Assembly (NCBI RefSeq): GCF_001556865.1
Contig: NZ_LSJY01000135.1
Coordinates: 20,781-84,780, forward strand
DNA length: 64,000 nt
DNA from: Sphingobium sp. CCH11-B1
GTDB lineage: Bacteria > Pseudomonadota > Alphaproteobacteria > Sphingomonadales > Sphingomonadaceae
Direction: 5' to 3'
Shown here: positions 57,781 to 64,000 of the stretch, piece after piece
Numbering within the stretch: the first letter of the stretch is position 1
Layout: each line of letters begins with the position of its first letter
Notes under the pieces: generated by a model
The model's database searches: none
The model's input: only the letters and a program-made list of their open reading frames with translations
What the model was told of the DNA's origin: nothing
Position numbers and translations under genes: made by a program

Positions 57781-57812
57781 CGGCTCGGCGGCACCCCGCC
57801 GGGCCGTTTTTT
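57781..57812 (+). terminator. Rho-independent terminator 230 bp after aceA
   Basis: CGGCTCGGCGG pairs with CCGCCGGGCCG (one T-G pair), followed by six T residues. It is on the plus strand, facing the convergent DUF885 gene that ends at 57840. Confidence 0.85.
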
Positions 57813-57839
57813 CGCGTGCTTCCTTAGTCGGCCGGGCGG

Positions 57840-59654
57840 TCAGGCGATGCCCGCCCGCCGCCGCACCGTCTGCTTCAATATGTCGAGCGGCATCGCGCCC
57901 AGCGTCAGCACCTCATGGAACTGCTTGATGTCGAAGGCCGCGCCCTGCTTCTTCTTCACTTCCTCGCGCAGGTCGTTCCAGACCGTGTGCCCGATCTTGT
58001 AGCTGCACGCCTGGCCCGGCCAGACCGTGTAGCGGTCGATTTCGCCCTGGCTGCGGCCACGCGCGATGCCGGTGGTGGCGATCAGGTAATCGGTCGCCTT
58101 CTCCCGGCTCCATCGCCTGGCGTGCATGCCGCTGTCCACCACCAGTCGCGTGGCGCGGAACAGCAGCGACTGGAGATAGCCGACCTGCCCCAGCGGATCG
58201 CCGTCATACATGCCCATCTCGTCCGCCAGTTGCTCCGAATAGAGCGCCCAGCCTTCCGAATAGCCGCTATAGCCGCCGCGCCGCCGGATCATCGGGATGG
58301 TGTCCGATTCCAGCGCCACCGACACCTGGAGGTGATGGCCCGGCACCGCCTCATGATGGGTCAGCGTCGCAAGGCCGAATTTCGGCCGATCGAACGTGTC
58401 GCGCAGGTTGATGAAGTAGATGGCCGGTCGCGACCCGTCGAGCGAGGCGTTCTGATAATAGCCGCCCGGCGCGCCCGCCTGGATGGTCACGGGCACGCGG
58501 CGCACCTCCACCGGGGCCTTGGGCAGGGTGCGCGGGGAAAAGGCTTCGGGCAGTCGCTTGCTCATCGCCACGATCTGGCGATTGAGCTGCGCCAGCAGCG
58601 CCTCGCGCCCCGGATCGGTATTGGGGAAGAGCTGATCGGGCCGCTTGTTGAGTTCCACCAGCCGGTCGCCGACGCTGCCCTTGGTCATGCCCTGGCCCTT
58701 CAGGATCGCGTCGATCCGGGCGGAAATGTCCGCCACTTGGTCCAGGCCCATCTGGTGGATCTCGTCTCCGGTCAGCCGGGTCGTGGTCGCGGCCTCGGCG
58801 GCGGCAGCGTAGAAGGCTTCGCCGTCGGGCAGCCGCCACACGCCCGCATCATGGCTGGCCTTCGCCCGCAACTGCTGCACCAGCGCGCGCTGGCGATCGA
58901 CGGCCGGGAAAATCTTCTCCGCCACGATCTTTTCGGCCTGTACGGCGCGCTCCGGCGGCAGGCCCGCATCGGCGAGCTTCTTCGCGAAGGACGCGACCAG
59001 CACCGTCTGCGCCGCCGGCTGGTCGCGCAGCGCCGCCTGCATCTTCATCGTCGTGTCGAGGATATAATCAGGCGCGAACACCCCCTTCGCGGCGTCCGCC
59101 TGCTGCCGCGCCAGTTCCCCGTCCATCGCCGCGGGGAAGGCTTCCAGACGCGACAGATAGGCGTCGGCGTCCGCCGCGTCCTTCACCCGATGCTGCGAAT
59201 CGAGGAAATCCGGCACCTCGCGATAGCTGCCGGTCAGTTGGGAGAGGATATAGGGCGCGTAGCGGCCCGCCGTCTCGCCATAACCGAACCGTTCGCCGCC
59301 GATGGCGCGGTCGAACTGATAGGCGACGACATCATAGTCGATCCGTCTCGCTTCGCTCAGCGTCGCGCGATCGACGGCGGCCAGCTGCTTCGCCTGCGCC
59401 TTGGTCCGGGCAAGGTCGCGCGCCACGCCTGCCGCGCTCGTGTCGCTCAGCTTGCCGCGCAATGCCGCGCGCGCTCCGGTGTCGAGCCCCAGCCGGGTCG
59501 CGCTTTCAGGCGAATCCGCCAGCCGGTCGTAGAAGAACTGGTCCAGCATCGCGCGGAACCGCGTATCGGCGTCGCTCGCTTGGGCAAAGGCGTTGGCAGC
59601 GGCGGCGGCGATGGCGGACGCGCCGCTGGTGGCAAGAAACTGGCGTCGGTTCAC
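57840..59654 (-). CDS. DUF885 family putative metallohydrolase, Tat-exported
   Basis: The 604-residue protein has a twin-arginine signal (NRRQFLATSGASAIAAAA) and a mostly helical DUF885 body. It holds the zinc-protease-like motif THHEAVPGHHLQVS near residue 445 and GYSEGWALYSEQLADEMG further on, resembling M2/M3-type peptidases. It would act in the periplasm, probably on peptides (inference). A 206-bp gap separates it from the divergent glutathione transferase gene. Confidence 0.9.
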   Translation of the reverse strand: MNRRQFLATSGASAIAAAAANAFAQASDADTRFRAMLDQFFYDRLADSPESATRLGLDTGARAALRGKLSDTSAAGVARDLARTKAQAKQLAAVDRATLSEARRIDYDVVAYQFDRAIGGERFGYGETAGRYAPYILSQLTGSYREVPDFLDSQHRVKDAADADAYLSRLEAFPAAMDGELARQQADAAKGVFAPDYILDTTMKMQAALRDQPAAQTVLVASFAKKLADAGLPPERAVQAEKIVAEKIFPAVDRQRALVQQLRAKASHDAGVWRLPDGEAFYAAAAEAATTTRLTGDEIHQMGLDQVADISARIDAILKGQGMTKGSVGDRLVELNKRPDQLFPNTDPGREALLAQLNRQIVAMSKRLPEAFSPRTLPKAPVEVRRVPVTIQAGAPGGYYQNASLDGSRPAIYFINLRDTFDRPKFGLATLTHHEAVPGHHLQVSVALESDTIPMIRRRGGYSGYSEGWALYSEQLADEMGMYDGDPLGQVGYLQSLLFRATRLVVDSGMHARRWSREKATDYLIATTGIARGRSQGEIDRYTVWPGQACSYKIGHTVWNDLREEVKKKQGAAFDIKQFHEVLTLGAMPLDILKQTVRRRAGIA

Positions 59655-59860
59655 GACTATGGGCTCCAGGACAAGGGAGAGGGGGCTTGAGCGCCGCCTG
59701 TGGATGCGCCTTTGTGCCGCGAAGACAGGGACTTGGCTAGACCCTGCCTTGGCTTTGACCGATCGATAAGCCCAGCTTGTGAGCTTGGTCGATCGTTGCG
59801 CCTGTATCGCCGACGCCTCATCGGCTATGCGGCGCTCGCAAGGCCAGGGAGGACCAACGC

Positions 59861-60559
59861 ATGACCTACACGCTCATCACCGCCAACCGGAACTACAGCA
59901 GTTGGTCGCTGCGCCCCTGGGTGCTGATGAAGGCGCTGAACATCCCGTTCGAGGACCGGATCGAGCCCTTCGCCGCCGCGACCAACTATGCCGCCTTCCG
60001 CAGCTTTTCGCCCACGGGTCAGGTGCCGGCGCTGATCGATGGCGCCAATGGAGAGGGGCGGACGGTGTGGGATTCGCTCGGCATCATCCTCTATCTGGCG
60101 GACCGTCATCCAGGCGTGTGGCCAGCGGAGGAGACGGCCCGTGCCTTTGCCCAGTGCGCCGCCGCCGAAATGCACAGCGGCTTCACGACGCTGCGCAGCG
60201 ATTGCACCATGAATGTCGGCGTGCGGGTCGAGCCGCACATGCATTCGCCTGCGCTGGGCCGCGACATTGCGCGGCTTCGCGAACTGTGGGAGCAGGGGCT
60301 GGACCGGTTCGGCGGTCCCTTCCTCGCGGGGAAGGTCTTTACGGCCATCGACGCCTTCTACGCACCCGTCGCCTTCCGGGTGCGCACCTATGGCCTGGAC
60401 GTGGGGCCGATCGCGCAGGGGTGGGTGGATCATATGCTCGCCCATCCCGCAATGCGGCAGTGGGAAGCGGAGGCCCTGGCGGAAACATGGCGGGAGGACA
60501 GCCATGAAGCGGAGATCGGTGCGGCTGGCCGCATCGTCCAGGACTTTCGCGCAGTGTAA
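59861..60559 (+). CDS. Glutathione S-transferase family protein
   Basis: The 232-residue protein has a thioredoxin-like N-terminal domain (TLITANRNYSSWSLRPWVLMK with the likely catalytic Ser, FSPTGQVPALID, VWDSLGIILYLADRHP) and an all-helical C-terminal domain (FLAGKVFTAIDAFYAPV). The SSWSLRPW active-site motif places it in a bacterial GST subgroup of unknown substrate. It stands alone, 90 bp before leuC. Confidence 0.92.
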   Translation: MTYTLITANRNYSSWSLRPWVLMKALNIPFEDRIEPFAAATNYAAFRSFSPTGQVPALIDGANGEGRTVWDSLGIILYLADRHPGVWPAEETARAFAQCAAAEMHSGFTTLRSDCTMNVGVRVEPHMHSPALGRDIARLRELWEQGLDRFGGPFLAGKVFTAIDAFYAPVAFRVRTYGLDVGPIAQGWVDHMLAHPAMRQWEAEALAETWREDSHEAEIGAAGRIVQDFRAV

Positions 60560-60649
60560 CATTCTTGCCTGCCCGATAGGAAAAACAGGGCAAATCGTTC
60601 GCCCGCCCTCTTTCCTGATCGGTCGAACGGGTCTAGGGGCTGATCCATC

Positions 60650-62080
60650 ATGGTTAAGCCTCGCACACTCTATGAGAAGATCTGGGACGCGCATGTCGTG
60701 GAGCGCCGCCCGGACGGAACCTGCCTCATCTATATCGACCGGCATCTCGTCCATGAGGTGACGAGTCCGCAGGCGTTCGAGGGGCTTCGCCTTGCCGGGC
60801 GCAAGGTGCGCCGGCCTGACCTGACCCTTGCGGTGCCGGACCATAACCTGCCCACCACCGCGCGGCGGGACGCTGCCGGCAACCGCATTCCGATCAGCGA
60901 TCCGGAAAGCGCGCAGCAGCTTGCCGCGCTGGAACGCAACGCGCCTGAATTCGGCGTCCGCCTGATCGGCGATGCTGATCCCGAACAGGGCATTGTCCAT
61001 GTGATCGGGCCGGAACAGGGCTTCACCCTGCCGGGCACGACGCTGGTGTGTGGCGACAGCCATACCAGCTCGCACGGGGCGCTGGGCGCGCTGGCCTTCG
61101 GGATCGGCACCAGCGAGGTGGAGCATGTGCTCGCCACCCAGACGCTGCTGCTCAAACAGTCGAAGACCATGGAAGTCGTGGTCGAAGGCGAACTGGGCCC
61201 CGGCGTCACGCCCAAGGATGTGGCGCTCGCCATCTGCGGTCGCATCGGCACGGCGGGCGGCACCGGCCACGTCATGGAATATCGTGGCTCCGTCTTCCGC
61301 GACATGTCAGTGGAAGGCCGCCTGACCGTCGCCAACATGTCCATCGAGGCGGGCGCGCGATCCGGCCTGTTCGCACCCGACGACAAGACTTTCGCTTACC
61401 TCGAAGGCAGGCCGATGGCCCCCAAGGGCGCGGACTGGGACGCGGCGGTCGCCTATTGGAAGACGCTGCACAGCGATGAAGGCGCGCGGTTCGACAAGAC
61501 CGTCGTCATCGACGCCGCCGACATCGTGCCCAGCGTCACCTGGGGCACCAGCCCCGAGGATGTCGTGCCGGTGACGGGCGTCGTGCCCGATCCGGCGAGC
61601 TTTGCCGATCCATCCAAACAGGCGGCGGCGAAGAAGTCGCTCGACTATATGGGCCTGACCGCCGGGCAGCGGATGCAGGATGTCGTCATCGAACATATCT
61701 TCATCGGCAGCTGCACCAATAGCCGGATCGAGGATCTGCGCGCCGCCGCCGGCCTGCTGAAGGGCCGCCGCATTGCGCCGGGCGTCAAGCACGCCATGGT
61801 CGTTCCCGGTTCCGGCCTGGTGAAGGCCCAGGCGGAAGCGGAGGGGCTGGACCGCATCTTCCTTGATGCCGGGTTCGAATGGCGCGAGCCGGGCTGTTCG
61901 GCGTGCCTGGGCATGAACCCGGACAAGGTGCCGGCGGGTGAGCGCTGCGCATCGACCAGCAACCGCAATTTCATGGGTCGTCAGGGCCCCGGATCGCGCA
62001 CCCATCTGGTGTCGCCCGCCATGGCCGCGGCTGCCGCGATCACCGGCCGGCTGACGGATGTGCGTGAGTTGCTGTCATAA
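60650..62080 (+). CDS. leuC: 3-isopropylmalate dehydratase large subunit
   Basis: LeuC and LeuD isomerise 2-isopropylmalate to 3-isopropylmalate in leucine synthesis, using a 4Fe-4S cluster. The 476-residue aconitase-fold protein has [15 protein letters not shown] at the start, [20 protein letters not shown], and cluster cysteines in [11 protein letters not shown] and [11 protein letters not shown]. It is followed by a 37-residue peptide gene and leuD, in one operon. Confidence 0.97.
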   Translation: MVKPRTLYEKIWDAHVVERRPDGTCLIYIDRHLVHEVTSPQAFEGLRLAGRKVRRPDLTLAVPDHNLPTTARRDAAGNRIPISDPESAQQLAALERNAPEFGVRLIGDADPEQGIVHVIGPEQGFTLPGTTLVCGDSHTSSHGALGALAFGIGTSEVEHVLATQTLLLKQSKTMEVVVEGELGPGVTPKDVALAICGRIGTAGGTGHVMEYRGSVFRDMSVEGRLTVANMSIEAGARSGLFAPDDKTFAYLEGRPMAPKGADWDAAVAYWKTLHSDEGARFDKTVVIDAADIVPSVTWGTSPEDVVPVTGVVPDPASFADPSKQAAAKKSLDYMGLTAGQRMQDVVIEHIFIGSCTNSRIEDLRAAAGLLKGRRIAPGVKHAMVVPGSGLVKAQAEAEGLDRIFLDAGFEWREPGCSACLGMNPDKVPAGERCASTSNRNFMGRQGPGSRTHLVSPAMAAAAAITGRLTDVRELLS

Positions 62081-62097
62081 CAAGAGAGGGGATCGCT

Positions 62098-62211
62098 ATG
62101 AAAAAGATATTCTGGCTGTTGACTTTGGGTGCACTCGCCAGCGCGGCGATGGCCGCGACGCTCGGCCGCGCCGAAGACACGCCGCAAGAGCAGGCGAAGA
62201 AGGCGCATTGA
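62098..62211 (+). CDS. 37-residue membrane/signal peptide between leuC and leuD
   Basis: A short frame starts 17 bp after leuC with an AGAGAGGGG ribosome site. It encodes [20 protein letters not shown] and then [16 protein letters not shown]. The first 20 residues look like a signal peptide or single membrane helix. Its TGA overlaps the leuD ATG as TGATG, so leuD translation is probably coupled to it. It could be a leader for leuD or a small envelope protein. No family recognised. Confidence 0.65.
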   Translation: MKKIFWLLTLGALASAAMAATLGRAEDTPQEQAKKAH

Positions 62212-62807
62212 TGGAAAAACTGACTGTCGTCGAAGGCGGAGCCTATCCGTTCGGGATGAAGAATGTCGACACCGACATTGTCATCCCCGCCCATTGGCTC
62301 AAGACCATCTCGCGATCGGGCCTGGGCAAGGGCGCGTTCGAAGTGCTGCGCAAGGAACCGGGCAACGTCTTCGACGATCCCGCCTATGCCGGCAGCCCGA
62401 TCCTGATCGCGGGCGACAATTTCGGCTGCGGCTCCAGCCGCGAGCATGCGGCCTGGGCGCTTGGTGACCTTGGCATCAAGGTCGTGATCGCGCCCAGCTT
62501 TTCCGACATCTTCTCCGGCAACGCGTTCAAGAACGGCATCTTGACCGTGGTCCTGCCGCAGGATGCGATCGATCGCCTGCTGGAGGTCGCCAGGACCGAC
62601 CCCATCCATGTCGATCTGGAGGCGCAGACCGTCACCACCCGCTTCCAGGACCGTTTCTCCTTTGAGATCGACCCGTTCCGCAAGCATTGCCTGCTCGGCG
62701 GACTGGACGAGATCGGCCTGACGCTGGGCGAAGTGGACGTGATCGACCGCTACGAATCGCGTCAGGCGCAGGAACAGCCCTGGATCGTCCCCGCTGCCGT
62801 TGCGTAA
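62211..62807 (+). CDS. leuD: 3-isopropylmalate dehydratase small subunit
   Basis: This is the swivelling-domain subunit that pairs with LeuC. The 198-residue protein has [16 protein letters not shown] at 18-33, [21 protein letters not shown] (substrate-binding loop), [19 protein letters not shown] and the C-terminal [17 protein letters not shown]. The start at 62211 overlaps the stop of the small upstream frame. Confidence 0.96.
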   Translation: MEKLTVVEGGAYPFGMKNVDTDIVIPAHWLKTISRSGLGKGAFEVLRKEPGNVFDDPAYAGSPILIAGDNFGCGSSREHAAWALGDLGIKVVIAPSFSDIFSGNAFKNGILTVVLPQDAIDRLLEVARTDPIHVDLEAQTVTTRFQDRFSFEIDPFRKHCLLGGLDEIGLTLGEVDVIDRYESRQAQEQPWIVPAAVA

Positions 62808-62865
62808 TGCGTCCGCAGTTCCTATCACAGGATAACGGCACGGCATCAAACAGGGCTCGAAACGC

Positions 62866-63183
62866 ATGACCACTTTCGACGATCGCGAAAAAGCGTTCGA
62901 AAATATGTTCGCCCACGATCAGGAAATGGAATTCCGCATCCAGGCGCGCCGCAACCGCCTGCTGGGCGAATGGGCCGCAGTGAAAATGGGCCTGACGCCC
63001 GAAGAGACCGACGCCTATGCAAAGGCCGTCGTCCAAGCCGATTTCGAGGAAGCGGGCGACGAGGATGTGATCCGCAAGCTGCTGGGCGACCTGACCTCGG
63101 CCGGCGTTGACATTGATGAAGCGGCCGTGCGCATAGCCCTGGACGAACAGGCGGTGATCGCGCGCCGCATGTTCATCGAATAG
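62866..63183 (+). CDS. DUF1476 protein, F1-ATPase inhibitor zeta-subunit type
   Basis: The 105-residue helical protein matches the alphaproteobacterial zeta family: FDDREKAFENMFAHDQEMEF at the N-terminus, RRNRLLGEWAAVKMGLT, and YAKAVVQADFEEAGDEDVIRKL. In Paracoccus the zeta subunit blocks ATP hydrolysis by F1FO. Its presence supports the alphaproteobacterial assignment. bolA follows after 10 bp. Confidence 0.93.
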   Translation: MTTFDDREKAFENMFAHDQEMEFRIQARRNRLLGEWAAVKMGLTPEETDAYAKAVVQADFEEAGDEDVIRKLLGDLTSAGVDIDEAAVRIALDEQAVIARRMFIE

Positions 63184-63193
63184 GACGTTTTCC

Positions 63194-63427
63194 ATGCCGA
63201 TGGCCGCAGACGACATCGCGGACATGATCCGCGCCGCCATTCCCGATGCGCAGGTCGAGATCACCGACCTCGCCGGCGATGGCGACCATTATGCCGCGCG
63301 CGTGGTGGCGGAGAGCTTTCGGGGCATGACCCGCGTCGCGCAGCAGCGCGCGGTCTATGCGGCGCTTGGCGGGCGCATGGGCGGCGTGCTCCACGCCTTG
63401 CAACTCACCACGGCCGTTCCCAACTAA
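63194..63427 (+). CDS. bolA: BolA family protein
   Basis: The 77-residue protein has the BolA fold pattern: IRAAIPDAQVEITDLAGDGDHY, VVAESFRGMTRVAQQRAVYA, and a C-terminal MGGVLHALQLTTAVP with the His that shares a cluster with a CGFS glutaredoxin. grxD follows 56 bp downstream, and BolA-Grx pairs handle 2Fe-2S clusters in iron regulation. Confidence 0.94.
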   Translation: MPMAADDIADMIRAAIPDAQVEITDLAGDGDHYAARVVAESFRGMTRVAQQRAVYAALGGRMGGVLHALQLTTAVPN

Positions 63428-63483
63428 CCGGCCACATACATCCGCGTCGCCGGCAGGCGCGCCAGACAGATTGGACCAGAATC

Positions 63484-63816
63484 ATGACCGACGCCGTGCA
63501 GCAGCGGATCGCCGACATCGTCAACGGCAATGATGTCGTGCTCTTCATGAAGGGCACGCCGCTTTTCCCGCAGTGCGGCTTCTCCAGCCGCGCGATCGCC
63601 ATCCTTGACCATCTCGGCGTCGCCTATGACACGGTCGACGTGTTGCAGGACCAGGGCATCCGCCAGGGGATCAAGGCTTTTTCCGATTGGCCGACCATCC
63701 CGCAGCTCTATGTGAAGGGCGAATTTGTCGGCGGCAGCGACATCATGATGGAAATGTACGAAGCCGGCGAGCTTCAGCAGCTGATGACCGACCAGGGCGT
63801 CGCCGCCGCGAACTGA
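63484..63816 (+). CDS. grxD: Monothiol CGFS glutaredoxin, Grx4 family
   Basis: The 110-residue protein binds and transfers 2Fe-2S clusters with BolA. It has VVLFMKGTPLFPQCGFSSRA with the active Cys31, then FSDWPTIPQLYVKGEFVGGSDIMMEMYEAGEL, all standard for Grx4. It is followed by a strong terminator, closing the DUF1476-bolA-grxD group. Confidence 0.96.
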   Translation: MTDAVQQRIADIVNGNDVVLFMKGTPLFPQCGFSSRAIAILDHLGVAYDTVDVLQDQGIRQGIKAFSDWPTIPQLYVKGEFVGGSDIMMEMYEAGELQQLMTDQGVAAAN

Positions 63817-63839
63817 ACCGGCATTGCGAAACAGAAAAA

Positions 63840-63866
63840 GGCGGTCCGCGGCGGGCCGCCTTTTTT
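63840..63866 (+). terminator. Rho-independent terminator of grxD
   Basis: GGCGGTCC pairs with GGGCCGCC (one T-G pair), followed by six T residues. Confidence 0.9.
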
Positions 63867-63912
63867 GTGGCATGATGACGTGAAGGGTTGTTAGCGGACG
63901 GCTTCCTATCTC

Positions 63913-63988
63913 GTCATGCCAGCGCAGGCTGGCATCTCAGGCCATGATGTTCACCATCTCCTGAGACCCCAGCCTTCGCTGGGGTGAC
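63913..63988. repeat. Second copy of the paired-hairpin dispersed repeat
   Basis: ATGCCAGCGCAGGCTGGCAT at 63916-63935 and ACCCCAGCCTTCGCTGGGGT at 63966-63985 form two stem-loops with GTC/GAC flanks and 30 bp between. It shares architecture and right arm with the copy at 49128. The 63867-64000 remainder holds no gene. Confidence 0.85.
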
Positions 63989-64000
63989 GGAATTGGGTGG

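Noticed and set aside
57915-59690. A 591-codon plus-strand frame opposite the DUF885 gene
   Set aside because: Antisense shadow with Arg/His-rich composition; the DUF885 HExxxGHH motif and Tat signal support the minus strand.

Overview
The window is about 64 kb of high-GC chromosomal DNA from an alphaproteobacterium, most likely a sphingomonad (Sphingobium/Novosphingobium type). The call rests on a protocatechuate 4,5-cleavage (lig) pathway in two divergent operons, a ferulate/coumarate (ferBA-type) operon with a MarR regulator, a TonB-receptor sucrose locus, a split metH, a DUF1476 ATPase-inhibitor gene, and dispersed paired-hairpin repeats of the kind common in this group. No tRNA, rRNA, insertion sequence, prophage or CRISPR array was seen.

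Layout. 1-4.9 kb: start of a PQQ-type membrane dehydrogenase and a minus-strand ion-transport operon (nhaA, DUF389 protein, a truncated SLC13-type fragment, ClC). 4.97-23.5 kb: a lignin-monomer supercluster. The minus-strand operon is DUF1932 dehydrogenase-ligJ-ligA-ligB-ligC-aldo/keto reductase. A tandem-HTH LysR gene divides it from plus-strand ligK-ligU-ligI. pobA and its AraC-type regulator follow. Then comes a minus-strand operon vdh-ferB-ferA-DUF3237-MFS with divergent ferC. Together these convert p-coumarate or ferulate to aldehyde and acid, 4-hydroxybenzoate to protocatechuate, and protocatechuate to pyruvate plus oxaloacetate. No vanillate demethylase is present.

23.5-30.6 kb: a sucrose locus (ROK fructokinase, cytoplasmic-looking GH68, TonB receptor, MFS symporter, LacI regulator) with two perfect LacI-type operators. 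30.7-35.2 kb: Zn-dehydrogenase, COG3618 lactonase, tagaturonate-reductase-like gene and altronate dehydratase. This set would convert an L-galactono-lactone to 2-keto-3-deoxygluconate and is the best candidate here for a little-described pathway in this lineage. 35.4-45.9 kb: housekeeping and envelope genes (rel, HxlR, LytS/LytTR pair, GtrA, a large polytopic protein, tadA, rpmB, a phytase-like esterase, glycine-zipper protein, two small lipoproteins).

46-52 kb: methionine-cycle operon (ArsR-methyltransferase fusion regulator, metF, metH in two ORFs with a hairpin repeat between them). 52-60.6 kb: DUF488, beta-helix protein, ScfR/RamB-like regulator divergent from aceA (whose 3' end is tandemly duplicated), DUF885 protein and a glutathione transferase. 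60.6-64 kb: leuC, a 37-residue membrane peptide, leuD, DUF1476 protein, bolA and grxD. Intergenic gaps are all under 300 bp; the largest are described individually.
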